This document shows positions 22,524 to 33,478 of a stretch of 64,000 nucleotides of DNA, piece after piece. The notes below the pieces were generated by a model, which was given only the letters and a program-made list of their open reading frames with translations, was not told the DNA's origin and did no database searches. Source of the stretch: Neoscytalidium dimidiatum (Eukaryota > Ascomycota > Dothideomycetes > Botryosphaeriales > Botryosphaeriaceae). Location: assembly GCA_037367355.1 (NCBI GenBank), contig CM074695.1, forward strand, positions 372,001 through 436,000. Direction: 5' to 3'. Every line of letters begins with the position of its first letter. The first letter of the stretch is position 1. Position numbers and translations under genes: made by a program.

Positions 22524-22976
22524 ATGCAGTTCACCAGCATCTTCTACGCCGCGGCTACGCTTCTGCCCCTTGCCATGGCATCCCCGCTGGGTGAGCTCGA
22601 TGCTCGCCAGACCGTCGGCCAGCAATGTGTGCTCTACTGGTAATGCTGCCCACCCTCCCGACTTTCACGGGGGAAAAAAAAATCGTTCCTTGAAGTAATC
22701 GTCCCGGAACCCATCACTGACCCGAAACGACACTCATCCAGGCAGCTCGGCCTCCCAGGCGGCGGCGCCTCCACCTCGGGTTGCCAGAGTTTCACGCTTG
22801 GCGGCACCGGCCGCCAGACGCTCCGCATCGGCGTTGCGGCTTACCCCAACTGCCAGATCAGCTTCGACACGACGCCCAACTGCCGCGACTTCCGCATCGC
22901 CGGTGTCAGCAACTGCGGCGACTCCCGCAGCTTTCAGTTTGGTGCTCCGGGCGAGATTGCCGTGTGCAACCCCTAG
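22524..22976 (+). CDS. Small secreted cysteine-containing protein
   Basis: 116-residue precursor encoded by exons 22524-22639 and 22742-22976, joined by GTAATG/ATCCAG within a Trp codon. A clear signal peptide covers about 1-19 (hydrophobic core then LAMASP). The mature part has six cysteines (CVLYW, GCQSF, NCQIS, NCRDF, NCGDS, VCNP), enough for three disulfides, and is rich in Gly, Ser and Asn with no transmembrane segment. Size and composition match effector-like small secreted proteins, though I recognise no named family. It is bordered by the decayed region at left and a DUF3176 remnant at right. The promoter has a TATA box. No activity is claimed. Confidence 0.78.
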
Positions 22977-23569
22977 ATGGACTGACGGAGAGGGAATGGT
23001 GGAGGAGGAGGAGGGGGAGGAGGAGGGGGAGGAGGAGGAGGAGGCTCTAGGGAGTAGAGAGGGAACGGTTATTACAGTCTTTACAGAGCTGTTAGTTGGG
23101 CTTTTCAACAAAGTCCAGCGGCTTTCGATCTTTTGAATGAAACTTTTCCCCCAACGTGAATTGCGTCGCTCTTGTGACAAGAGCTCTCCGGGTCTTAGAC
23201 ACATCGATCCTGTCTTCAATGACTTTTTCGGCTTGATAGAAATGATTAAACGAGAAAACCCGTGATAAACCTGGCTGTGATGTGTCGATGTCGGCAGGAA
23301 GTTTAAAGTTTGAGTACAGAAGAACGGAAGACTGATGACGGCCGCAAATTTCTTCTAGAAGATGCGTATATCTTGCATAAACAACTCGCCCTCCAAGAGC
23401 ACATCGACAGCATAATTCTATCCACGTAGCATTGACCACGAACTACCACTTTTGTCCTCCATGTTGGCTTATCCGACAGCCCAAGCAGACGAACATCTTC
23501 ACCTTTCCAACTAAGGGCAAGTCAAAGGGAGAATTCTCCTACGCTTTTGGAGAGGTTTGATGCTCTTTC
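22977..23569. other. Intergenic region with GGA repeat
   Basis: Just after the stop of the secreted-protein gene there is an impure (GGA)n purine tract (about 22990-23045). The rest holds a minus-strand 115-codon frame (23092-23439) that starts with GTG and shows no recognisable features. I do not call a gene. Confidence 0.55.
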
Positions 23570-23960
23570 TTGTGGCACTCCTGGGCAAGCGCCAAGCTCC
23601 CCTTCCTTACCCTCTCGCCCCAAAAAGACCCATCTAAGCTTCCATCTGATGGAAGAGATAGTGGTTCCACTTCAAATGCTCACGCGCTATACACGAGCTT
23701 GATATGCCTATTACCAACGCTGCCAAAATCTATCAATAACTGGTGGATCATTGAGCTCAGTGCGGGGGTCGTCAGCGTGATAGCCATCGGTGCTCTCACT
23801 CTTATCCTGCAACGATATGACGGGGAACCTCTCCACGAATGGCCATGGAGCATCAATATCAATTCCCTTGGTTCGTCCCTGAATACACCGATACAAATGC
23901 AGTCGTATAGATGTAAATGCTCCGAGTGTTTAGTATTTGTTCGCTCTAAAGCCCGATAGC
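23570..23960 (+). pseudogene. DUF3176 protein N-terminal fragment
   Basis: A fragment of the fungal DUF3176 membrane-protein family. The recognisable part is at about 23730-23890 and encodes NWWIIELSAGVVSV, then IAIGALTLIL and QRYDGEPLHEWPWS. These match the family's first helix and its signature F/YDG-PL--WP followed by a short N-S-L stretch. The intact family runs hundreds of residues further, but here the frame ends at about 23960. No ATG precedes the match in frame. The PD-(D/E)XK gene on the other strand ends 8 bases later, so the fragment looks truncated at both ends. Confidence 0.62.
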
Positions 23961-23967
23961 TTCTCTA

Positions 23968-25278
23968 TCAAATCACCGTTTCCCCTAGCCTTAGGCCTTT
24001 CTTCTCTGCACAGATTCTCACGTCTTCTAATACACCTTTAGTGTGGGTTGTCAATCCATAGCGGTGGATCTCGTTGATCCACACAGAAAGCACTCGAACA
24101 CCGGTCCACACCCCCAAATCGTTCCTCCTGAGCCTTTGGAGCTGAGCGCCCTCCCACTCCCCCTGGTCACTGACTCTGGGTGTCATAACCCAAATGTCGA
24201 ACTCATCTTGCATTACTCGAATGCCATAATGTCGCAAGTCCTTCTTGTCCTCCTCTTTCCAAGCTCTTTCCTCAGCTTCGACAGCCCTCTTCCGCAGACC
24301 GAACCTGTTCCAGAGCGCTATCAGCGCAGATGAAGCCATCTGGTTCGTTGCCCCTTTGCCGGCTGGTCCTTTGCTTTCTTTTTCGTACTCGATGCTGCAA
24401 TAGGGGCTAAACTTCCTACTGCCCCTTACATGTGCGAATTGCTTCAATCCGTTTGCATAGGCCGGCGAAAATCCGATCAGCGATAGCCAGTATACGAGAT
24501 CCGGGCGAATTTTGTACTTGAATTGCCGAGTGTTCTCATCTGGAGAAAGGGTTGGCGGGATCGTGAAGAGGTCTTCAACATCTGGTGACATTTGACCTTG
24601 TGGCGTAGCTTCGGTGCGGACTTTTTGGTCTTTTTCCACATCAGGGTCACGGAGCTCGAACAAGAAAATCCTGGCGTAGTCTCGCTCGTATTCAGGCTCC
24701 GAGTTATCTTCGTCTCGAACAATCGCACGGATTTCTTTTGCCATTGCCTTGCAGAAGTGATCTGTTGCATCGACCCAGATATTATTGACATCCAGGTCCG
24801 GGATTCTCTGGTAGAACTCTATCTGGCCGGGTATCGGGGCTCGATCTTCTTCTGAAAGCCCGAAATGGTTCTCGTACCGACATTCTTCGCCGCAGATGAC
24901 TTCCACGTTGGCGGGCTTCATTGCTTTCGCCCGAAAGTTGGCGTCTCGAACCGTCAACTCTGAGCCCGCGGAAGTCGTTATCTCGAGTTGTCCGGAAGCG
25001 CTCGTGTTTGCTGCGAAGTTTACAGAACCAGAATGTTTCTGCTTTTTCGAGTGTGCCGGTGCAGTGCCGGCAGACTGCCTTTTGCGGCTCTGGTGCGCAC
25101 CTTCTCTCAGCTGCCGTTGTTGCGCAATGCGAGCCGACCGTCGTGGAGAATCCGGAGGCATGATGGACTCTCTGGCCAAGGACCAGAGCTGTGCGATGTC
25201 GCTTGGATCGGTCGGTGGAGGTAAGTTGAGGTCCGCTGTGCGGGTGCCTTCCATTTTCGCGAGGTGCGCCTTCTTCAT
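23968..25278 (-). CDS. PD-(D/E)XK nuclease-superfamily-like protein
   Basis: Single exon, 436 residues from the ATG at 25278 (the frame continues upstream only from a GTG). The N-terminal third is basic and Ser/Gln-rich with SPRRSARIAQQRQ, a likely nuclear or DNA-binding region. The C-terminal half contains RPDLVYWL about 40 residues before YCSIEYEKES, then a helix with ATNQMASSALIALW. The D...E-X-K spacing with a following Gln-rich helix is the PD-(D/E)XK fold pattern seen in a widespread fungal family (DUF7924/PDDEXK-like). Function of that family is not established; members are often lineage-specific and variable in copy number. Catalytic activity is inferred from the motif only. Confidence 0.68.
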   Translation of the reverse strand: MKKAHLAKMEGTRTADLNLPPPTDPSDIAQLWSLARESIMPPDSPRRSARIAQQRQLREGAHQSRKRQSAGTAPAHSKKQKHSGSVNFAANTSASGQLEITTSAGSELTVRDANFRAKAMKPANVEVICGEECRYENHFGLSEEDRAPIPGQIEFYQRIPDLDVNNIWVDATDHFCKAMAKEIRAIVRDEDNSEPEYERDYARIFLFELRDPDVEKDQKVRTEATPQGQMSPDVEDLFTIPPTLSPDENTRQFKYKIRPDLVYWLSLIGFSPAYANGLKQFAHVRGSRKFSPYCSIEYEKESKGPAGKGATNQMASSALIALWNRFGLRKRAVEAEERAWKEEDKKDLRHYGIRVMQDEFDIWVMTPRVSDQGEWEGAQLQRLRRNDLGVWTGVRVLSVWINEIHRYGLTTHTKGVLEDVRICAEKKGLRLGETVI

Positions 25279-25585
25279 CCTGCAGACGCCGTTATCCACA
25301 CCAAATCGTTTCCGCTACAAATTGAAAAATTTTCCATCTCAAATCTATGCATCGCTCCTAGGGGGGAAAAGGTACAGCCATATATGGTGAGGGTTCAACG
25401 TTCGACGTTTGACTTCTGACTGAAATTGGACTTTGAACCGGCAACATGATTCCTAGTCAGAAGTAAACCGCTCAAGCACTGGCCCCTTGGAAATATAGAA
25501 ATCCACGATTGACTTCCAGAGGCGCTAACTATCGATTTAGGCCATGCGCGGCTAGTAGTAATAGACTATCCATTCTCTTCGAGAG
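25279..25585. other. Intergenic region
   Basis: 307 bases between the divergent PD-(D/E)XK gene and the MDR pseudogene. AT-rich; nothing recognised. Confidence 0.6.
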
Positions 25586-26506
25586 TTTGCAGGATTCTCC
25601 AATCCCTAAACCCAATGCCGACCGAATCGTTATTAAGGTAGTCATGTGCGGGACGAACCTCAAAGACTGGTAAGCACATATCTGGCCTCAAGCTTAAGAG
25701 CCCAGCACTAAGACCGGCTGCTTTTGAAAATGGCGCATCATTTGGATATGTCGGCCAATAACAAAGACGAAATTACGGGCATCGTCCATGAAATCGGCGC
25801 CCATCTGACCGAGTCCAAGCCCGGGGACCGCATGGCAGCTTTGCTTATGACAGGAGAAGCACACGGCAACTACGCTGAACACGCGGTCAGCTGGACTCAC
25901 ACCACTTTCCATCTCCCAAGCAACATGAGCTTTGAAAATGCGCTTTATTTCGATTTCCAAGTGCTCGCGTTATCCCATGGCTTCGCTGACGTCTTATAGA
26001 AGGAGCTATCATTCCCCTCGCGGCTATTACTGCTGCCATTGGTGTCTTTCTCCACCTCAATCTCCCCGAGCCATGGCACCCGCGTCTAGAACCAGAGCCT
26101 ATGCCGCTTGTGATGTATGGTGCTTCTTCAGCTGTGGGGGCATGTACCGTCCAGTTTGCGCGCCGAAGCAGCATTCATCCACTCATTTGTATGCCATGTG
26201 TTTGAAGCGGTCTCCGCACAAGGTAATGAGAAGACGTACCCGGCCTGGCAGAGAAGATCTCGAACAGACACATACCAATATGCTACGGCTGTTTTTGCAG
26301 AAAACAAGGATTTTGCGTACGTCATGAGCAGGTACTTAAGCGCTGCAGGGCCCTTCGGAGGGGGTTACTACTTCAAACCCCACCCCAGCAAGGTAGTCGA
26401 AGGTGGTTTGAACGGGCTTCATGTGGCACCAAGCAATTTGCATCAGGTACACGGTACTGCGGGGGAAACCCGTGAATCCGGAGAGACATTTGCGCGGAGG
26501 CTTTGA
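25586..26506 (+). pseudogene. Broken MDR-family oxidoreductase (quinone reductase-like)
   Basis: Pieces of a zinc-independent medium-chain dehydrogenase/reductase lie in order but do not make one frame. Piece 1 (25586-25670): VVMCGTNLKDW, the substrate-side strand. Piece 2 (about 25745-25950): ITGIVHEIG, KPGDRMAALL and NYAEHAVSWTHTTFHLPSN, typical of this family. Piece 3 (about 26001-26200): IPLAAITAAIGVFLHL and VMYGASSAVGACTVQFARR, the nucleotide-binding motif. Piece 4 (to 26506): FAYVMSRYL and GYYFKPHPSKVVEGGLNGL, the C-terminus. Between pieces 3 and 4 roughly 40-50 residues of the Rossmann fold are missing. After the donor-like GTAAGC at 25669 every visible acceptor leads to a stop. I read it as an internally deleted pseudogene. 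No active enzyme expected. Confidence 0.68.
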
Positions 26507-26685
26507 CAGAGGAAAGAAGTTCGTTAGCTGGTGAGGTGTAAGATTGCGCTCGTGGACATCATACCGTTTGCTTGCATCACCTGAGGTCGGAAGACTTTTG
26601 TACTATGATCCACTTAATTGTCAAGAGAGAGTATGTGCCCTATTCAGACCTCCCTCCCAGCTTCTTCACGTGCGCATAGGGGTCT

Positions 26686-29011
26686 TCAACCCAACAGTGG
26701 GGTTCGCTCGTCAGGAATCGACTGGGTGGACACTGAATGGGATCGTCGCCGCTCACCAACCGGCTGGCTGTCACTCCTGGAAAATCGGGGATCTTGTACC
26801 CGCTGCATCTGCGCTTGATCGTCTACATCGTCGAAAGAAGCCAACCACATCCTGAACGCAAGAGGCGCAAGCAAGGTAGCGGGAATATGCCGAAACGCAT
26901 CCACCATCGCGAAGAAGGTGATAATGTCGAAAAAAAGAGCTAAGCCCCTCATGAAGTAATCGCCAGAAGGATCATGAAAAGGAAACTTAAAGGCAAGTAC
27001 ATTGAAGGAAATAATTATGATGAGCTGCACCCAGTATACAGAGTTGTGGCGGTGTGTGAGTGGCACGATTGATGTCCTCTTGAACAAGGCGGCGCGGCTG
27101 CTGAAGGGTTCGAAATCTGCCGGTTTTTCTGTGTCCATTAGCATGATTAGGAGGAAATGCGGGGCGCCTGCTCTTCTTACCACATTGTACGGTCACCTCC
27201 ACCCTACGACATATCTCTGACAAGATGGGGTAACACTCCAGCTGTTGGTAGCACTCGGCGTCCGCGGCGCGAGACACTTCCAAAGGACAATCGAACAAGA
27301 CTTCTAGGTGTTCGCTTCGGATGGAAGTTCCTGCGTAGCAAGCCCTTTCGCTTATAACGTGGAACAGAGCTCCTCGCACCGCTGCGTTCTCGGTGGCGGG
27401 CAGGCCCTGCTCGAACAAAAGGCAGAAACTGCTGCATGCAGCCCTTACTGATTCCATATCGTCATCGAGTTCCGTCAAGAGCTTTATATTATAGAATATG
27501 TTGGTCGAATGATCCATGAACGTAAGAAGGGTCGAGTCGATAAAGGTATCTCGAATGATGAATGGCTGAGTGGGATTTTTTCGTACATCATACTCAGTGA
27601 GCCCAAAGACCAGCCTGTTTATGCCGATGTTCATGACCGGCGTTTCTGTAAGGAGGCATGTGCTTGGTTTAACTGGTATCCATCTGTTTTTATGCGTGCG
27701 TGTCTGTTGGAGCCTCGGTCCGGTATTGTAGAAGAGCGAGATGGGCAATCTCCGACAGCTGAGAATCATCCGACACAGCCGTTTATCTTCTTTCTCCTTC
27801 GTCACCGCATCGGCGTGGAAGTCAAGAAGATTCGCCATGATGACGTGGATGTCCTCGGGCTTGGTGGTCGATCGGTGAGCGAGCTCATTCCAGGTGCGGA
27901 CCAAGAAAGCGAGCCGTCTATCGTCCGGAGACGCTCGCAAAACAGCATCACGCCATTCCAATTCCTGGAACTCGGAAGTCGTCACGATGCGAATATCCGC
28001 CATTTTGGTGGCTCGGAACTTTTTGCGTGGGAACACAGGTTTTTTCTTGATATACCAATTCCCCTTGCGACCACTTTGAAGTTTGTTCCAGAGGCAATGC
28101 CATAATTTTTCGTGAATATCAGAGCGAGATCCTGGCGGCTTGGGCAGGTCCAGCGCGTTAGTCGCTCTGTCGGCAAACTGATAAATGATTTCGTGACCCA
28201 GCACACCCTCTTGTAGTGTCCAACTCCGTTGCATCCATGCGCTGAAAATGATCCTGGCAAGCGCTTCGCATGTTTCTACTCGTGCGGAGTGAATCCTTTG
28301 TAGTTCGGCATCCAGTACCAGGACCTGGACGGCGCCGGCGTATATTGAAGCCATTTTGTTGATTTGCTGTTCTCTCAAGGACGAATGTTCTCGTTTAATT
28401 GGAATGCATAGTGTGTCCAGCCAGAAGAGAGGTACTTTTCCTGGAAAGCTCAGACGATAGCAGAATGTAGATTCGTGCTCTGGAGGCATCCGGGTCAGAC
28501 ATCCCTGGAGGTACAACAGCTGGCATCTTGGCAGAGCGTTGGCGTCGGGGTTGCCTAGGCCATCAAACCATACGTGAGATACGGCAGTGTACCAACTGCC
28601 AGATTTGCGTGGCTCAAAATGTAAGCGTAGATTGCCTTCCTCATTGTGAATCGAAACAAGAGGGACTGCGCCGCTACTAATTATCTCAATAAGTTGTCCG
28701 TAGTCCACGTCGATCATGGGACAGTCACAATCTGGAGCCCTGTGTTTCGTGGCGTAATGCCGCATGTCGGTGCGGTACGCGATGCAGAACTGTTCATCTA
28801 TGCAAAGTGAATGATCGACTTCCCGGAAACCCTGACGATTGAGGTGGCTGAGACACAGGATTAACTTCTCGCCGTAAGTCCGTTCGATTTGTTCAACCTG
28901 CCGAGGGCACCACCCGGCCCAAGGACCAATGGAGGCGTCGTTACAAGACTGAGTCACATGCTCTCTTGTCGCCGGCGAACTGACTATTCGATCCCCGCTG
29001 GAGTTACGCAT
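26686..29011 (-). CDS. HET-domain protein with C-terminal membrane helices
   Basis: Heterokaryon-incompatibility (HET) domain protein, a class that triggers cell death or growth arrest in fungal non-self recognition. Model: exons 27181-29011 and 26686-27116, 753 residues. A 64-nt intron (GTAAGA, branch-like GCTAAT, GGCAG) joins a Cys-Asp at VTVQC/DFEPF and places two hydrophobic helices (YWVQLIIIISFNVL and MRGLALFFDIITFFAMV) at the C-terminus. HET core: WYTAVSHVWFDGLGNP (140-155), FWLDTLCIP (196-204), IYAGAVQVLVLDAEL (about 223-237) and QRSWTLQEG (261-269). Without the intron the frame would run into a short unrelated tail at 26987. It ends in a Ser/Arg-rich tail with DERTPLLG. It is the first of two probable recognition genes in this stretch; the NACHT gene is the other. 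Confidence 0.86.
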
Positions 29012-29819
29012 CGTTGCTTATGCGGAGTGTTTGAGCCTTTTCGAGGAGAGGCAGTTTCAGATTGCTAAGTACTTCAGCTCGGGAACATCAATTCGCATCC
29101 CTTGAGGAACAGCAAAAAATGACAGTCGATGTGAAGAGAGTTATGAGAACGCGAAAAAAGGAAATCGAGGAAGAGGTAGACACCAAGTTTGACGGGGAAA
29201 GGAGAAGGAACTTATGGATAGACGCCGACACACTGCAGTTTTAGATTAAAATGTCACACACTTATTCACCCACATAGGCAGCAACGCTAAGCTATTTATT
29301 CACAGCTGGCAGAGGTGGCGTTGTTTAGCAGCTCAGCTGTGGCTTGGTTTGGCTCCGGGGTTCACAGTCTCGATCCGGCGGTGGCTGGGGAAATAACGCA
29401 CAAAATAGGCATAGTGTTGTCTGATAAAATGACAAAAGACTTGACCGAAACTTAAAGGCAACCGTTCTGAAAGCAAAAGCGAGGACCGAATCTGACGGTT
29501 TTAATGAAACAAGGACGCGTGAATACAGACCGCACAGCGGCCTTACAAAACGGACTTCGAAAACGAATCGTGGCTAGCTGAAAGCAAGGGTATAAGCAAA
29601 CCCGCCTGACCAAGAGAGCCGAGGCTGAACGACGCCTCCGGGCGGCTGTGCACGGCCGCCTCGCCGACCTACACAAGCCACGGCAACCACCAGCTACCCT
29701 TCACCCGCACTCTCAGACTGTCCGAGTCGAGAAGGCTCTTATCAGCTCCCCGCGGCTCCTCCGACCTCCCCTTATCAAACTTCTCTTTCGCCCTCGCAAG
29801 CTTCCTGGGCGGCTATCCG
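29012..29819. other. Intergenic region
   Basis: 808 bases upstream of the HET gene. A 61-codon plus-strand frame (29062-29244) and a GTG-type minus frame (29452-29676) occur, but neither shows a family feature. No gene called. Confidence 0.55.
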
Positions 29820-30275
29820 TCAGTTCGGCACGCCCTTCCTCAAGATCGGAACAACGTACAGGCTACTGTCGATGGAATTCCTAAAGGACACGATCTCCTC
29901 CCCCAACAGTGCCAACGCACGCGTCCTCGGCCCACGCCACCGGGCCTGGCAATAGGCATCCATGGGCGCGGTCGACGAGCCGCCTTCGGAAAGATGTTGA
30001 TTGCACCGCACGACCGATTCCTGGAAAGGGATGAGGACGTGGTGGCATTGCTTTGCCACGATCAGGGACTGGCGGAAGGCTTCTTGCACGTAGGGAGTGG
30101 ACGTCGCGGAGGGCACTTCGATCGCTTTCAGAGAAATCGCCAACTTCTGCAGCTCACAGGTGATGGCCTGATATCCCGGGTCTGGGCCCTTGATAGCCTT
30201 GAGGGCCTGGACAAGGCTGCGGACGGTACGGCAGAGAGCGAGGATGTCGCTGGCGGACTCTAGAGCTGTGGGCAT
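29820..30275 (-). CDS. Stand-alone STAND/NLR-type N-terminal domain protein
   Basis: 151-residue single-exon protein starting at the ATG 30275. It begins ALESASDILALCRTVRSLV and continues with regularly spaced helices (LQKLAISLKAIEV, QEAFRQSLIVAKQCHHVL, LLGEEIVSFRNSIDSSL). This all-helical pattern resembles the N-terminal domains found at the start of fungal STAND proteins and related fungal-specific proteins (PigL_N / Helo-like group). No ATPase or repeat domain follows; a stop comes at 29820. It may be a small free-standing regulator or the remains of a longer gene. The subtilase gene lies 336 bases upstream on the same strand. Family assignment is by pattern only. Confidence 0.5.
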   Translation of the reverse strand: MPTALESASDILALCRTVRSLVQALKAIKGPDPGYQAITCELQKLAISLKAIEVPSATSTPYVQEAFRQSLIVAKQCHHVLIPFQESVVRCNQHLSEGGSSTAPMDAYCQARWRGPRTRALALLGEEIVSFRNSIDSSLYVVPILRKGVPN

Positions 30276-30610
30276 TATTGGCTGGGGAAGAAAGGAGAGG
30301 GGTGCTTGGATTCGTCGAGATGTGCGAGACTGGGACGTTTGAACCTGACAAGTGGGGTACGGTGTTGAGAGTCTTCGACGGCGCGGAGAAAGATGGTCGG
30401 GGAGCACAGGCTATACAAACCACCTTCTTGTACCACGAACGACTGGTCATGCGCAGCACCAACACACAGCAGATGGTAACACACCTGTAGTCAATCGATA
30501 ACAAGCTACGATATCAATAGGACCAAAAGCAAAGCTAATGATAGGAGTACACGTCCCTATGCCCGAACAGCACGCTGACCCACTTCCGCAGTCGCCTACC
30601 CGTCAACGCT
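30276..30610. other. Short intergenic region
   Basis: 335 bases between the 3' end of the subtilase gene and the start of the STAND-N-like gene, both on the minus strand. No feature recognised. Confidence 0.55.
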
Positions 30611-33478
30611 TTATTTCGACCCAGGCAACACACTTCCTTCTGTATACACCACCTCCCACACCTCCGTAAATATCTCATCCCATTCACCTCTCTCCACGCT
30701 CCCAGCAACCCTCAACGCTCTAACTCTCCACCGGTACTTCCCCGGCGGCAAAACATTGCTATTATTCCCAGACCAGAAACACCACTGTCTCACTTTACCC
30801 TCCATCGGCCAGGTCTCCTCAAACCGCACTACCCTTACCACCGCCTCAAGCGACGCGGCATCAACAATTTCAATCGATAAGTGGAGGATCCCAAACACAG
30901 GTGTAAAGATGACGGCCGGACAGTCGACACATGGAATCATTGGGGTGGTCGCATTAGGAGCGTAAGTGAGATTGAATGTGGGGATCCTGCCGTCCTCTGT
31001 GACGTAGGGTTCTGCGATGCCGGAGTCTATGCTGATAGAGGCCAGGTAGGTTGTGACTGAGGAAGTATCCAAGACGGGGACAGAGGACAGCGGGGCGGCG
31101 ATACCGCCGTAGGGGACAGTGAGGAAAGTATCGGTGGTCGTGCTGTTGATGGCGATGTAGCCGCTGTAGAGAGGGACAGTGGAGGGCGAGAGCGGCGGGA
31201 CACATGCGATGGAGACAGTTATAGTGGCAGTATCCCCGCTGCAGATAGTGACAGTGGAGGGATAGATGGTGATTTCTGCTGATAAGAAGCTCATACTGGC
31301 CGTGAGGCGCCCCGACATGGAGGGGTAGAGGCTGTTTTCGCTGAACGCGCGGAACGATGCAGCTGGGATGTGAGAGAGCTTGTAGCTTTGATGGGAAGTG
31401 CCGATGTTTGTTATAGTGAAAGACAGTCTGGAGGCCTGATTGAGAGTATCGTTGAATGCTAGGCTGGAAACGTTGAGAAGAGTTTGGGTGTATACAGCTT
31501 CGTATGCATCCACCATCCCTCCACCTTGCTGGAATGCGGACGCAAGGACATTACACTTTTTCGTTGTTGAATTAGGAAATAACATCGGTTGAGCTGTTGA
31601 AGCCAGAATGCTGTTGATGGTCTGCGGATCCAGAGAGGAGTTCACCTGCTTCATGAGAGCAACGACACCAGCGATGTATGGGGTTGCCATTGAAGTACCA
31701 CTCAATATGCCAAAGCCACCGTGCGAGAGCGGCATTGTAGACAGAATGTCTGTCCCGGGGCCAGCTACCACAGGCCTGATACCGGCTTCATAGGTAGGGC
31801 CCCAAGAGCTTTCTTGGGCCATCCGTGCCCTCGGGGGAACGCGTGCTCTCCGCAATACTTGGTCGTCGGAAGCGAGATTGACCAACACCTCTTTCCCTTG
31901 GCCGAGAAGAGAAAGAAGATGGTGCCCCAATTGGTATTCAACCAGCCCGGCCGAGCGGAACAGGAAATTATCTTCAGACAGGAAACCAGTATAATCATCG
32001 TCATCAGATTCATAGCTGTAAAACAGTACGTACTGCGCGCCTGCTCTGGACAACTTCGAAATTTGGGTCGAAAGGTCGCGTGGAAGATAAGGGACAAGAA
32101 CCAGCATATTATCCGGATCCGGGACACGCTGGCAAGGCTCTGGAGAGTCGTCCATGAAACAAGAATCCAGATCCAAATATGGCGTCCAAAGGATCAACGG
32201 CCTAGAAAATTGCGTCGGAGTGAGTGGTGTGAAAGTGATCCGCGCCTCCACCTCATCCACCTCGTATGTTCCATTCCAAGCGAGGTAATTGGTGCCCGCT
32301 AACCACGCATCGCCTACGGCCAGCGTGTTTCTCGCATTCGCGGGTGAATCCGATGAGAAGGCCCCCAAGAAGCCTTCGTTCCCATTCGCCGTTACGGCCA
32401 CGATCCCATTCTCGACGACACGCTGAACAATCACAGCTAGTAGATCTACAAAAGGACAGGTCAGCCAATACCCACGTTGGATTTTAATCTTCAGGGAAAC
32501 AAGATCATCACGCTCACCCTCACCCCACCCCACAGTTGCACCGAAAGACATGCTCAGCACATCGACTCCCCTCTCAGCCATCTCTGCTACAGCCGCAGCA
32601 ATCACATCATCATGAATACCGGGATCATCACAGCTGCACACCATAGCATACTCGATCTCCGCCTCGGGTGCCACGCCTACGAACCCGAATAATGTTTCGT
32701 CCGCACCCAATATGCCAGCTACATGCGTGCCGTGCTCACAGTCGCCCCAGACCTCAGTTTTATCGTTGTTTGTGTCCGTGAAATCCTGCGTATAGGCAAA
32801 CTTGAAGCCGGGGCCCCGACCGCCGCCAAGGGCAGGGTGGAGGTAGTCAACGGGAGTGTCGAGGATGCCAATACGGATGCCGGCGCCGCGAATACCGGCG
32901 GCATGGAGGCGATGGACGCCCGTTTGGACGTGTAGCGGCCAAGGCCGGTCTGTCGTGTTGCTACGGGCAGTGAGTGAGCGGCGGGCGAGGCCCGTCGTTG
33001 TGCTTTCCGCGTTCCAAACTGGGGCATTGCGGCTGGTGAGGGGGGGTGTTGGAGGGCGACGGCGAGTGGTGATAGGCCAGGCGTTCTTGACGTCGGGGAG
33101 GTTCTGGATGAGACTGCGGATCTGTTGGGGCGTTGTGGCGGGAGCGTGGCCGGAGATGTTGAAGGAGCAGCCTCTGAAGAGGGCGTAGTCGAGATCGAGG
33201 CGGTGGTGGATCTGGACGTCGAGTATCAAGTCGCTACTGATGGAAGAGATGGTACGGTACAGGTCTTGAGATTTCTGCGGATCTTTGTCAGATGCCAGTC
33301 ACATTGTAGCTAATCATGGACGCCTTGAGGTGGCTCATACCGTGGATATTCCATCCTCGAATTCGACAATGATGCCTTGGGAGAACCAAGAGCTTTGGGT
33401 GAAGGCGCTCGCAGCACACAGTCGAAGGCTCAGTGACAGTACGGCGATAGAATAGAGTATAAGCGAGGTAGGAAACAT
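30611..33478 (-). CDS. Secreted subtilisin-like serine protease (S8)
   Basis: Extracellular endopeptidase of the subtilase family with a PA-type insert. Model: exons 33341-33478, 32518-33274 and 30611-32445, 909 residues. Exon 1 encodes a signal peptide (about 1-24) and the start of an I9-like propeptide (GIIVEFEDG); intron 1 is GTATGA/CGCAG. Catalytic triad: Asp in GILDTPVDY (about 185), His in CEHGTHVAGI (about 230) and Ser in LSGTSMATP (about 548); oxyanion Asn in VTANGNEG. Intron 2 is 72 nt, divisible by three and stop-free (GTGAGC/TTGTAG). Removing it gives VGWGEDLLAVIV, the expected S8 spacing, so retention would still yield a full protein with 24 extra residues. The C-terminal part resembles Fn3-like domains of secreted fungal subtilases. 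Start at 33478 is the ATG of the signal peptide. Confidence 0.9.

Noticed and set aside
29452..29676. 74-codon minus-strand frame with many Cys and Phe
   Set aside because: Non-ATG start, no signal peptide, no family match.
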